The position numbers were made by a program, and so were the translations under genes. The notes beneath the pieces were generated by a model. It ran no database searches, had not been told where the DNA came from, and saw nothing but the letters and a program-made list of their open reading frames with translations. Of a stretch of DNA of 64,000 bases, positions 1-7,584 are shown piece by piece (position 1 is the first letter of the stretch; every line of letters begins with the position of its first letter). Source of the DNA: Erythrobacter sp. SCSIO 43205 (GTDB lineage: Bacteria > Pseudomonadota > Alphaproteobacteria > Sphingomonadales > Sphingomonadaceae); NCBI RefSeq assembly GCF_019904235.1, contig NZ_CP063202.1, positions 1,674,001-1,738,000 of the forward strand, read 5' to 3'.

Positions 1-162
1 ATCGACCGGATCGCGCCCACGACCACGCTACGGTATCTTGAAGCTTTGCAAAGCAAGGGCGCGATCCGGCGCGTGGCGCATGAGAGTGATAACCGAGTGA
101 CCTATGTCAGGCTGACGCAAGCCGCAAAGGCGGCGATTGATCAGGCGCTCGATGGCGGGTGA
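1..162 (+). CDS. Winged-helix DNA-binding protein, C-terminal part (cut by window edge)
   Basis: Only the last 53 codons are present; the frame is open from base 1 and stops with TGA at 160-162. The peptide (IAPTTTLRYLEAL, then SDNRVTYVRLT) reads as a recognition helix and wing of a MarR-like winged-helix domain. It is about half identical over 50 residues to the C-terminus of the complete protein at 1145-1522, so the two are paralogues on either side of the LuxR-type gene. Role: probably a DNA-binding regulator; its targets cannot be read from the sequence. Confidence 0.75.
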   Translation: MDRIAPTTTLRYLEALQSKGAIRRVAHESDNRVTYVRLTQAAKAAIDQALDGG

Positions 163-223
163 CCAGAATAAACGCGCAGTGCGTCCTCGTGGTCTTTTCG
201 TTACGATGCAGGATCGTTCGGAG

Positions 224-973
224 TCAGGGCTTCACGAGCCCTTGTGTCACTCCCGCAATCGCCGCCGCAACCCGGCTGTTGACGCCCATTTTTTCGAAAA
301 TGCGCCGTGTGTATGTGTCTACAGAGCTCACGCTGATGCTTAGAATTGTCGAAATTTCACTCTTCGATTTGCCCCGCGCAATCCAGGTCAACACATCGCT
401 CTCACGTCCGGACAATTCAATGGGTGTCTCGTTAGAGACAAAATGACGCACCATCTGGTTGTGATGCGACGCAGCTGCCGCCTCAAGGTCGCGGCGCATC
501 TCTCTTGAATCTTCCGGGATTGCCTCTGCAAATCCAAACGCGATCAGTCCATTCATGTCGAACGGCCCGAACACGGGGATCATATACTGATCGTATACGC
601 CCATCCGGTTGGCTTCTGACATGATTTCGCGCGTAAGTTGCGGCTCTGCCTGTGCAAAGAGAGGCAGCATCTGTGAAAGGACGACCGGCTTGCCAAGCGA
701 GATGATGTGCTCATGGCATCGCTCAAGGACTTCGGCGTGGTGGTCTGGCACCTCTGATCTGGCTGTCACTTTTCCCGTTTCGAAGTGGAGATAGGGAAAT
801 GTTGAGCGAACCGAAGAAAATTTATGTGTATAATAATAGACGATCGAAATCGAATTGTTCGCACGCGCAACTTTAAGAAGTCTCCTTGTGAGACTAATCA
901 ATCCCTCTTTTTCAGTACGGCGCGCCCTTCTTATAGCGCCGAGCCTATGTCTATTTGCGTTTGACCGATCCAC
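224..973 (-). CDS. LuxR-family transcriptional regulator (LuxR solo)
   Basis: A 249-residue protein. The C-terminal 60 or so residues (from LSGRESDVLTWIARGKSKSE) form a LuxR/FixJ-type helix-turn-helix with the usual SxxTVxTxxxxIxxKxG layout seen here as SSVDTYTRRIFEKMGV. The N-terminal part (about 25-170) resembles an autoinducer-binding domain; the stretch GVYDQYMIPVFGPF followed by GLIAFGF fits the core of that fold. No luxI-type synthase lies in the window, so if it binds an acyl-homoserine lactone it would be a solo receptor; another ligand is equally possible. It is divergent from the winged-helix gene at 1145, sharing the 171-base region between them. The start could be up to about 25 codons further in, since the first residues are basic and poorly conserved-looking. 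Confidence 0.82.
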   Translation of the reverse strand: MDRSNANRHRLGAIRRARRTEKEGLISLTRRLLKVARANNSISIVYYYTHKFSSVRSTFPYLHFETGKVTARSEVPDHHAEVLERCHEHIISLGKPVVLSQMLPLFAQAEPQLTREIMSEANRMGVYDQYMIPVFGPFDMNGLIAFGFAEAIPEDSREMRRDLEAAAASHHNQMVRHFVSNETPIELSGRESDVLTWIARGKSKSEISTILSISVSSVDTYTRRIFEKMGVNSRVAAAIAGVTQGLVKP

Positions 974-1144
974 ACGAGTTCCTTCCTGCGCTTTTCAGAT
1001 TCGGTCGACCCCTCCATTCGACTTTTTGTTCTGCTTATAATACTTAACGTCTACTACGCAGTTATACTAGTCCCGCGAGTACGTGACATGACATAACTCC
1101 GCAAAGTTACGTAGACTTTTGGAACAATCCTTAGGAGGAGCTTA
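974..1144. promoter_or_regulatory. Divergent promoter region between luxR-type and winged-helix genes
   Basis: A more AT-rich 171-base gap that must hold both promoters. Visible elements: a perfect TATAAT at 1036-1041 (plus strand) without an obvious -35; GTCTAC at 1049-1054 answered by GTAGAC at 1111-1116, a widely spaced inverted pair; GTTATA at 1061-1066, which read on the minus strand is a -10-like TATAAC; and a strong AGGAGGAG Shine-Dalgarno at 1133-1140 ahead of the ATG at 1145. Assignments of the promoter boxes are tentative. Confidence 0.4.
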
Positions 1145-1522
1145 ATGCGACAATTCTTGGATCACAGACCGCGCCCTGAACTGGAGTTCCAGGACAAAAT
1201 CGGAACCGAACTCCAACGATTTCAAAAGTCACAATCCGCGATTGCAAATGCATTGGGGCTGACAACTTCGCTGAAGCCAGAGGTTTCTTTAACGCTTGAA
1301 TTGTATGAGGCCGAGCGCAGCGGCAAGAAGCTTACAGTGACGATGCTGGGATTGCTCGACGGCATCGCACCCACAACATCACTGCGGTATCTCGACCTGC
1401 TCGAAAAGAGCGGTGTTTTGCAGAAATCTGCTCATAAATACGACAACCGGATGCGGTATGTCGAAATTACGCCTTCTGCAAAACGAGCTATAGACGAGGC
1501 AATCCAAGCGCTTGAAGATTAA
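1145..1522 (+). CDS. MarR-like winged-helix protein
   Basis: 125 residues, started at the ATG preceded by a near-ideal AGGAGGAG. Residues about 50-125 look like a winged helix: VSLTLELYEAERSGKKLTVT is an N-terminal helix, GIAPTTSLRYLDLLEKSGVL the helix-turn-helix, and DNRMRYVEITPSAKRAI the wing and last helix. The layout (short, no sensor domain) resembles small MarR/PadR-like or replication-type winged-helix proteins often found in multiple copies in sphingomonads. It is paralogous to the truncated protein at 1-162. Its end overlaps the stop of the convergent ettA by four bases. No ligand site is visible; function beyond DNA binding is not inferred. Confidence 0.75.
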   Translation: MRQFLDHRPRPELEFQDKIGTELQRFQKSQSAIANALGLTTSLKPEVSLTLELYEAERSGKKLTVTMLGLLDGIAPTTSLRYLDLLEKSGVLQKSAHKYDNRMRYVEITPSAKRAIDEAIQALED

Positions 1523-3192
1523 CGCGTCAGTTTCTTGTAAGCGAGGCGCGTAGGCCGGTCCGCTGCATCCCCCAAACGACGCCGCTTGTCTTCCTCATAG
1601 GCTTCAAAGTTACCCTCGAACCATTCGACGTGGGAATTGCCCTCAAACGCTAGAATGTGAGTTGCCAGACGATCGAGGAAGAAGCGATCGTGCGAGATGA
1701 CCACCGCGCAGCCGGCGAAGTTCTCAATCGCGTCTTCCAGAGCGCCCAATGTTTCCACATCGAGATCGTTCGTGGGCTCGTCGAGCAGCAGCACGTTTCC
1801 GCCTTGCTTGAGCATTTTCGCCATGTGCACCCGGTTACGCTCACCGCCAGACAGCTTGCCAACATTCTTCTGCTGGTCCGCGCCCTTGAAGTTGAACGCG
1901 CCCACGTAAGCGCGCGTCGAGGTGTCGTGGCCGTTCACCTGCATATAATCGAGCCCGTCTGAAATTTCCTCCCAGACGTTGTTCTTGGGGTTCAGGTCGT
2001 CGCGCGATTGGTCGACATAGCCAAGGTGCACCGTGTCGCCGATCTCGATTGTGCCAGTATCGGGCGTCTCTTGCCCTGTAATCATGCGGAACAAGGTCGA
2101 TTTACCTGCACCGTTAGGACCGATCACGCCGACAATGCCGCCGGGAGGCAACATAAAGGAGAGGTTTTCGAACAGAAGCTTGTCACCGTACGCCTTTGAG
2201 ATGTTTTTCGCCTCGATCACCTTGCCGCCAAGGCGCTCTGGCACTTGGATAACGATTTGCGCCTTGCCCGGCGCCCGGCTGGCTTGGGCCTCTTGCAGTT
2301 CTTCAAATTTGCGGACACGCGCCTTTGACTTGGTCTGACGCGCCGACGGAGTCTGCCTGATCCATTCCAGTTCGCGCGCGAGCGCCTTTTGTTTGCCCGA
2401 TTCCTCGCGGCTCTCCTGCTCCAGACGCTTGGCTTTCTTCTCGAGATAGGTCGAGTAATTGCCCTCGTATGGGTAGTAAGTGCCCCGGTCGAGTTCGAGG
2501 ATCCATTCCACAACATTATCAAGGAAGTAGCGGTCGTGGGTGATCATTAGCACGGCGCCCGCATATTCCTTGAGGTGGTTCTCAAGCCACTCGACGCTTT
2601 CGGCATCGAGGTGGTTGGTGGGCTCGTCCAGAAGCAGAATCGAAGGTTTCTGGATCAGCAAGCGGGTGAGGGCAACGCGGCGCTTCTCACCACCAGACAG
2701 GTTTTCAACTGACGCATCTGAAGGCGGGCAACGCAGTGCCTCCATCGCGATTTCAAGCTGGTTGTCGAGCGTCCACCCATCAACCGCGTCAATCTTGGTC
2801 TGAAGCTCAGCCATCTCTTCGCCCAGAGCATCAAAATCAGCGTCCGGTTCAGCCATTTGCGCAGAGACAGCGTTGAAACGTTCCACTAGATCTGCGGTTT
2901 CGCGCGCGCCGTCTTTCACATTTTCAAGCACGGTCTTGGTCGGATCAAGCTCAGGTTCCTGAGGTAAATAGCCAACGGTGATATTCTCGCCTGGCCACGC
3001 TTCGCCGGAAAAATCTTTGTCGATCCCAGCCATGATCTTCATCAGGGTCGATTTGCCTGCACCATTGGGGCCAACGATGCCGATCTTTGCGCCTTGGTAA
3101 AATTGCAGGTTGATGTTCGAGAGCACCGGCTTTTGAGCACCGGGAAAGCTCTTGGTCATGCCTTTCATTACGAAAGCGTATTGCGCAGCCAT
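1519..3192 (-). CDS. ettA: Energy-dependent translational throttle protein EttA (ABC-F ATPase)
   Basis: Cytosolic ABC-F protein with two ATPase cassettes and no membrane domain. EttA binds the ribosomal E site and gates the first elongation step according to ATP/ADP level (established for the E. coli protein). Seen here: Walker A GPNGAGKST near residue 41 and again in the second half, signatures LSGGEKRRVALTRLL and LSGGERNRVHMAKML, Walker B LLLDEPTNHLD and LLLDEPTNDLD, and the basic inter-domain linker (WIRQTPSARQTKSKARV) typical of EttA. The ATG at 3192 (MAAQYAF) was chosen over an upstream open frame because it has AAGGA about nine bases before it and gives 557 residues, the usual EttA length. 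Confidence 0.93.
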   Translation of the reverse strand: MAAQYAFVMKGMTKSFPGAQKPVLSNINLQFYQGAKIGIVGPNGAGKSTLMKIMAGIDKDFSGEAWPGENITVGYLPQEPELDPTKTVLENVKDGARETADLVERFNAVSAQMAEPDADFDALGEEMAELQTKIDAVDGWTLDNQLEIAMEALRCPPSDASVENLSGGEKRRVALTRLLIQKPSILLLDEPTNHLDAESVEWLENHLKEYAGAVLMITHDRYFLDNVVEWILELDRGTYYPYEGNYSTYLEKKAKRLEQESREESGKQKALARELEWIRQTPSARQTKSKARVRKFEELQEAQASRAPGKAQIVIQVPERLGGKVIEAKNISKAYGDKLLFENLSFMLPPGGIVGVIGPNGAGKSTLFRMITGQETPDTGTIEIGDTVHLGYVDQSRDDLNPKNNVWEEISDGLDYMQVNGHDTSTRAYVGAFNFKGADQQKNVGKLSGGERNRVHMAKMLKQGGNVLLLDEPTNDLDVETLGALEDAIENFAGCAVVISHDRFFLDRLATHILAFEGNSHVEWFEGNFEAYEEDKRRRLGDAADRPTRLAYKKLTR

Positions 3193-3351
3193 GGGGGCGG
3201 GTCCTTTGGGTCGGAAAAATCGTGGAAGGGTGTTTGGGGCTCCAAATAGGCGTGCAAGCGCTTTGGGGCAAGCGTGCATATCAAGGGGTAGTTTGAACGC
3301 ATGGCTCGCGGTGTGGAGAGGATCAAAAGCCTCGATGATCAGGTGTTTCCC

Positions 3352-3367
3352 TTAAAGGTGACCTTAA
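3352..3367. promoter_or_regulatory. Palindrome TTAAAGGTGACCTTAA upstream of the diguanylate cyclase gene
   Basis: AAGGT-G-ACCTT is a perfect inverted repeat with a single central base, flanked by TTA and AA. It lies in the ettA to GGDEF gap, 44 bases before the ATG at 3411, where a repressor or activator site would be expected. It also looks like a CtrA site, but the two TTAA half-sites are 8 bases apart instead of the consensus 7. Confidence 0.3.
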
Positions 3368-3410
3368 CCTTATTGGCCTAGCGCCAAGTCACTTGGGAGA
3401 AACCAGCTTC

Positions 3411-4622
3411 ATGCAAACGCAAATCCTCGGATTGCTGACACCTTTGATGGCGCTGCTGTTCGCGGTTACATTTGCCTTGTTCTGGAAGCTGGGCGCGATG
3501 CGCCGTCATGTCCTTGGCTTTGCCATCGGATATGTGTTTTTTGCCGCTGGCTATCTGGTAACGCATCTTGCCCCGCCTGATGCGCTGTATCTGTTCCATG
3601 CGACTCAGCTGCTTTATTCGATTGCCGTTTTCCTGATGTTGTTTTCGGTGTGCGAGCGGGTAGGGCAACGGATCAACCTGCCGCTTATGGCTGGCATTTA
3701 TGGTGTGAGCGCGCTTGCCCTGGCGATTGCGGTTGGAGTGACCAATGATGTCGCTCCAAGGCTCATCATCGTGAATACAGGTTATGGCGCGATGTATATG
3801 GTTGGCCTTGCTACCCTTCTCATGGCGCCGCGGCGTGGCCCGGTTGATCATGCCATCCTCGCGGTCATTGCTCTTGGCGCGATAGATTTTCTGGTGAGGC
3901 CCAACCTTACCCTGATGTATCAAAGCAGTATTCCCGACCAAGCCTATCGGGAATCGTTCTATTACTCGATCATCGGTCTTGTCCTTGGAGTGAAATCGGT
4001 CCTTGGAGCGATGGTCTTGATGGGCGCAACGATCTTTGAATGGACCACGTCCTTGCGCGAAAGCAGCGAAGCGGATCCGCTCACCGGCCTTCAAAACCGC
4101 GCGGCCTTTGAAGAAACGATGCACGCGATCCTTCCCAAAGCGCAATCAGAGGGGCGGCCCTTGAGTCTGGTCGTGGCTGACATCGACCATTTCAAACAGG
4201 TCAACGATATTTGGGGGCATCAGTCCGGCGACAAAGCGATTTCAAGCTTTGGCAAACTTATCAATGAGATGGTGCGAAACTGTGATAAGGCTGGTCGGAT
4301 CGGGGGCGAGGAGTTTTGTATCGCCGCCTACAACTGCCCCAATGAACCAGCAGAGCGACTGGCAGAGCGTATTCGCCAAGCCTTTGCGCAGCTCGCTCAC
4401 GAAGGGCTTAGCAATGACATTCGCCTTACCGCGAGCTTCGGCGTTGCGACCGCTGCCGAGGGTGAGACGTATGAACAGCTGTTCGCGCGTGCGGACGCAG
4501 CGCTCTACAAGGCCAAATCAAACGGGCGCAACCGGGTCGAAAACGCAGAGCGTCCGAGCCCGATTACAACGTCCATCCCTGCCATGGCGCAGGCTGAGCC
4601 GGTTACAGAGCGCCGCGCCTGA
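3411..4622 (+). CDS. Membrane-bound diguanylate cyclase (GGDEF)
   Basis: Makes c-di-GMP from two GTP. About six to seven hydrophobic segments fill residues 1-215 (a membrane sensor region without a named domain that I recognise), followed by a GGDEF domain from SSEADPLTGLQNR to the end. The active-site loop is GGEEF at residues 298-302, and the inhibitory I-site RxxD (RNCD, 289-292) sits exactly five residues before it, so the enzyme should be active and product-inhibited. The ATG at 3411 was preferred to a TTG at 3393 because GGGAGA precedes it. The stop abuts the stop of the convergent chemotaxis operon (TGATCA at 4620-4625), placing it at the tail of that operon; a link between c-di-GMP and motility is a reasonable inference. 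Confidence 0.9.
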   Translation: MQTQILGLLTPLMALLFAVTFALFWKLGAMRRHVLGFAIGYVFFAAGYLVTHLAPPDALYLFHATQLLYSIAVFLMLFSVCERVGQRINLPLMAGIYGVSALALAIAVGVTNDVAPRLIIVNTGYGAMYMVGLATLLMAPRRGPVDHAILAVIALGAIDFLVRPNLTLMYQSSIPDQAYRESFYYSIIGLVLGVKSVLGAMVLMGATIFEWTTSLRESSEADPLTGLQNRAAFEETMHAILPKAQSEGRPLSLVVADIDHFKQVNDIWGHQSGDKAISSFGKLINEMVRNCDKAGRIGGEEFCIAAYNCPNEPAERLAERIRQAFAQLAHEGLSNDIRLTASFGVATAAEGETYEQLFARADAALYKAKSNGRNRVENAERPSPITTSIPAMAQAEPVTERRA

Positions 4623-4889
4623 TCAGGCCGCTTTCGCGGCCCGCAAATGATCGCGCAGTTCGCTCAACGTCACCGCTTCTGCGGCGGCGACGGGATCATC
4701 GGCGGCAATAACCTTTGCCAGCTGCACCAGCTCCTGGCTCCAGCGATCAAGACTTTGTAAGCTTGTAAGGTGACGCTGGGCGAAGTCCGGGTCGGTAACC
4801 AGCTCGGCGCCGAATTCCTCGACTTGAGCTGCCATCGCATTGAGGGTGAACGCCGCTGCTTTAAGCAGGTCTTGAGGTGGGGCTGTCAT
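4623..4889 (-). CDS. Small protein of the chemotaxis operon, unknown function
   Basis: 88 residues, mostly helical and rich in Ala, Leu and Glu, with no signal peptide or membrane segment and no motif I recognise. It is the last gene of the leftward che operon, 21 bases after cheW. The helical pattern (AAAFTLNAMAAQVEEFGAEL and SLQSLDRWSQELVQLAKVI) could make a small helical bundle or coiled coil. Position alone suggests a chemotaxis accessory role such as binding CheA, CheY or the array; CheZ-like phosphatase activity is possible but I see no DxxxQ motif. Confidence 0.65.
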   Translation of the reverse strand: MTAPPQDLLKAAAFTLNAMAAQVEEFGAELVTDPDFAQRHLTSLQSLDRWSQELVQLAKVIAADDPVAAAEAVTLSELRDHLRAAKAA

Positions 4890-4910
4890 TTCGGTGTCCT
4901 GGTCTTGGCC

Positions 4911-5351
4911 TTAAGCGGCCATTTCGATCTCATCGGACGCCATCAACTTGTTGAGGTCGAGGACCATCACCATCTCATCTTCAAGCGGCGCAATGCCTTC
5001 GAGAAAATGTGTCACAGTGTCGTTGGAGCTTGAATCGGGCTGTTGGATGGTGTCGCGTTCTATCGAAACGATGTCGTTGACATCATGCACAATCAGACCG
5101 CGCGATTGCCCTTCGTGCTCAACCACCACAATCGGGTTTCGCGGGGTGGTTTCAGTGGCAGGCCAGCCAAGTCGCACAGATAGATCAATCACGGGAAGGA
5201 CCGTACCGCGTAGATTGACAACGCCAGCGACATGATCCGGAACGCGCGGCAGGCGGGTTACCGGCGACCAGGCGCGAATCTCACGGATCGTCATAATATC
5301 GATGCCAAACAATTGATTGGCGATCCCGAATGTGATGAGTTCATAGTACAT
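4911..5351 (-). CDS. cheW: Chemotaxis coupling protein CheW
   Basis: 146 residues spanning one CheW domain. It links CheA to receptors in the chemotaxis array. Typical features seen: the opening ELITFGIANQLFGIDIMTI, the core VVNLRGTVLPVIDLSVRLG, and VHDVNDIVSIERDTIQQP. It lies between cheY and the 88-residue gene in the same leftward operon. The length is slightly short but complete for a stand-alone CheW. Confidence 0.93.
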   Translation of the reverse strand: MYYELITFGIANQLFGIDIMTIREIRAWSPVTRLPRVPDHVAGVVNLRGTVLPVIDLSVRLGWPATETTPRNPIVVVEHEGQSRGLIVHDVNDIVSIERDTIQQPDSSSNDTVTHFLEGIAPLEDEMVMVLDLNKLMASDEIEMAA

Positions 5352-5389
5352 GGCAGTGACGCTCCAGGATGATTGAGCTTTGATTTCTG

Positions 5390-5794
5390 TTAGTGAGCCA
5401 CGCGGCGCAGGGCAGCGGTCAGCTTTGCAGCATCAAACGGCTTGACGATCCAACCGGTTGCACCAGCATTTTTGGCGCGCGCTTTCTTCTCTTCTGAGCT
5501 TTCGGTCGTCAGCACGAGAATGGGCCGGTCGGCATGGAGCGCTGTTTCCCGAAGTTTTTCGATGAGCCCGAAACCGTCAAGGCGCGGCATATTGATGTCG
5601 GTGAGCACCACATCAACTTCATTCGTTGCCAGCCATTCAAGAGCCTCTTGCCCATCCTCGGCTTGTTCAACGTCAAACCCGTTCGACGACAGCGCCGCAC
5701 GCAAAAGCGCGCGCATACTAGCGCTGTCATCGACGGTCAGGACTCTAACTTTCGATGATTGCGCTTCGAGCGCTAAGGGCTGAGCTGTGTTCAT
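5390..5794 (-). CDS. cheY: CheY-type response regulator
   Basis: 134-residue single receiver domain without output domain. Phospho-acceptor D66 (LTDINMPRLDG), acidic pair D22-D23 (VDDSAS), the conserved Thr in LVLTTES and Lys in IVKPFD are all in place. Being in the operon with cheA, it is the expected phospho-target that would act on the flagellar motor or another effector. The N-terminus carries about 14 extra residues before the receiver fold. It starts 18 bases after cheD. Confidence 0.92.
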   Translation of the reverse strand: MNTAQPLALEAQSSKVRVLTVDDSASMRALLRAALSSNGFDVEQAEDGQEALEWLATNEVDVVLTDINMPRLDGFGLIEKLRETALHADRPILVLTTESSEEKKARAKNAGATGWIVKPFDAAKLTAALRRVAH

Positions 5795-5812
5795 TGACTA
5801 CTCCTTTGATCT

Positions 5813-6373
5813 TCAAAATAGCTCGACACCACCAATGTCGTCTTTCGAGCGACCCAGTGGATTTTCCGTAATGGACATGGTTGGGGTTGGAGTTGGAACC
5901 TTCTCGTTAGTAACGCGGCGGGCGCGCACCTGACCTGTCGACGGGCGAAAATCGATGCGGCGCGCGCACGTCCCTTCAAGGTCTTCAAAAACGGTCGGGA
6001 TCCCCTCATCCTTCAGAAATTGCCGGGCAAATTGGGCATTCGCTGTTCCGATTGGACCAAGACCAGCCGACATATTTGCGCCGCCGTAGATTCGGGCTTT
6101 CATGCGCTTTTTATCCGCCCCCAGCTTAAGCATCTCGTTGATGAGAAGCTCCATCAGGAACAGTCCGTAGGAGCGATCAAGGCTTGTGGTTTCGGCTGCT
6201 GGTTTTGCCAAAAGGTAGTGGTTCATCCCGCCGATGCGCGCGACCGGGTCATAAAGGCACGTGGCAACGCAGCTGCCCAGAACAGTGGACATGACCATAC
6301 GATCATCTCCGCTGGCCCGCGCTTCACCTTGCAAGATTGTGTCCCTGATTTCGGGCTGAAACGGTGCGTTCAT
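5813..6373 (-). CDS. cheD: Chemoreceptor glutamine deamidase CheD
   Basis: Deamidates Gln to Glu in chemoreceptors. The catalytic Cys lies in STVLGSCVATCLYDP and the His in GGMNHYLLAKP, with the later YGGANMS motif; all are standard for CheD. The ATG at 6373 was taken as start because it forms an ATGA overlap with the stop of cheB and is preceded by GGGAAAC; an in-frame ATG five codons upstream is possible. This gives 186 residues. The last 40 residues (basic, then Thr/Pro-rich PTPTPTMS) extend beyond the usual CheD core. Confidence 0.92.
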   Translation of the reverse strand: MNAPFQPEIRDTILQGEARASGDDRMVMSTVLGSCVATCLYDPVARIGGMNHYLLAKPAAETTSLDRSYGLFLMELLINEMLKLGADKKRMKARIYGGANMSAGLGPIGTANAQFARQFLKDEGIPTVFEDLEGTCARRIDFRPSTGQVRARRVTNEKVPTPTPTMSITENPLGRSKDDIGGVELF

Positions 6374-7584
6374 AGGTTTGTTTCCCAAGTGGTGCCGGAG
6401 CGAAGACCAGCTCTTGTTTGTGCCTGTTGTTGACCACGCAGGCTTTCGTGCGCTGACATTGAAAGCCTTGCGCTGCTTTCATGCGATTGAGCCGTCGGCA
6501 CGAAGTCGAAAATTTCTCTGGTGATGCGTTCGAGTGGGAGCACCGCCTTTGCTGCGCCAAGGGCAATGGCTGCACGCGGCATCCCGAAAACGACGCAGCT
6601 TTCCCGGTCTTGGGCAATCGTATGGGCGCCAGTTTGCGCCATGCTGGCCAATTCTCTCGCGCCATCTTCGCCCATGCCAGTCAGGATCACTCCGACAGCA
6701 CGCTCTCCAACGGTTTTGGCAACTGATGCGAACAGGCGATCAACACTTGGCCGATGACCGGATGTCAGTTCCCCTTCACGCAAAACGGCACGGTAACCAT
6801 GGCGTCCTGCACGTGCGACTTCGAGGTGCTTTGTGTCTCCCGGTGCCACCAGAACAAGCCCGGGTGCCAAAATCGTATCGCTTTCAGCCAATGCGACGCG
6901 CGGAGCAGCGATCTTATCAAGCGATTGCGCAATCGCCGGAGCAAAGGTGGCGTTCACGTGCTGAACGATGAGAGTGGGCGGACAGTCAGCAGGAAAGTCG
7001 CGAAGAAGCTTATTCAACGCTTCCACGCCGCCAGTCGATGAGCCGATAGCAATCAGATCAGGGCGCTGTCTGTTGCCGCGAGCGCTGGCGGTGATGGCAG
7101 GCCGTGTGGAAACCGCGTTGCCAGCGGCGGTTCTTGCCCGCGGTCGCGTCGCAGCATTGGGTCGGTTTGGGGATACAGTGCGGGCGAGCTCAACCTTTGA
7201 TGCCTCGCGCACCAGCCGCGCCAATTCGCCGCCATCATCATCCTTGATCGAGCGCTCTCTCGTCGATTTGGCATAGCAATTGACAGCGCCCAGCTGGAGC
7301 GCGCGTGCGGTTGCCTGAGTGCCAGCGCGGGTTGATCCGGAAACGACGATAACCGGCGTAGGACGCAAGGTCATGATTTTCTCAAGGAAAGAAAGGCCGT
7401 CCATTCCCGGCATCTCAATATCCAGCGTCACAACATCCGGATCGAGTTGCTTGATGAGCTGGCGCGCCTCGATTGCATCATTGGCGGTCGCGATCACCTC
7501 AATATCGCTTTCAGCGTTGAGCTTGCGCGAGATGAGCGCGCGCATCATCGCAGAATCATCAACCACAAGAACCCGGACAGTCAT
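6370..7584 (-). CDS. cheB: Chemotaxis protein-glutamate methylesterase CheB
   Basis: 404 residues: receiver domain (D9-D10, phospho-acceptor D55 in TLDIEMPGMDG), a basic Ala/Arg-rich linker (about 145-170), then the methylesterase domain with the complete Ser-His-Asp triad: IGSSTGGVEAL, VQHVNATFAPA and TGMGEDGARE. It removes methyl groups from receptor glutamates on phosphorylation by CheA. It overlaps cheR by an ATGA at its start and cheD by another at its stop. A roughly 40-residue tail after the catalytic domain ends in TTWETNL, which recalls the receptor tethering pentapeptide NWETF but lacks the second aromatic residue. Confidence 0.95.
   Translation of the reverse strand: MTVRVLVVDDSAMMRALISRKLNAESDIEVIATANDAIEARQLIKQLDPDVVTLDIEMPGMDGLSFLEKIMTLRPTPVIVVSGSTRAGTQATARALQLGAVNCYAKSTRERSIKDDDGGELARLVREASKVELARTVSPNRPNAATRPRARTAAGNAVSTRPAITASARGNRQRPDLIAIGSSTGGVEALNKLLRDFPADCPPTLIVQHVNATFAPAIAQSLDKIAAPRVALAESDTILAPGLVLVAPGDTKHLEVARAGRHGYRAVLREGELTSGHRPSVDRLFASVAKTVGERAVGVILTGMGEDGARELASMAQTGAHTIAQDRESCVVFGMPRAAIALGAAKAVLPLERITREIFDFVPTAQSHESSARLSMSAHESLRGQQQAQTRAGLRSGTTWETNL

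Noticed and set aside
1049-1116. GTCTAC/GTAGAC pair as an operator of the LuxR or winged-helix regulator
   Set aside because: Six-base arms more than 50 bases apart are too weak to call; mentioned only as part of the promoter region.
3352-3367. CtrA binding site before the diguanylate cyclase
   Set aside because: The TTAA half-sites are 8 bases apart; the consensus needs 7. Kept only as an unassigned dyad.
3378-4145. 255-codon open frame on the minus strand over the diguanylate cyclase
   Set aside because: Its product is Arg/His/Lys-rich without domains, while the plus-strand frame gives a full GGDEF protein with intact motifs.
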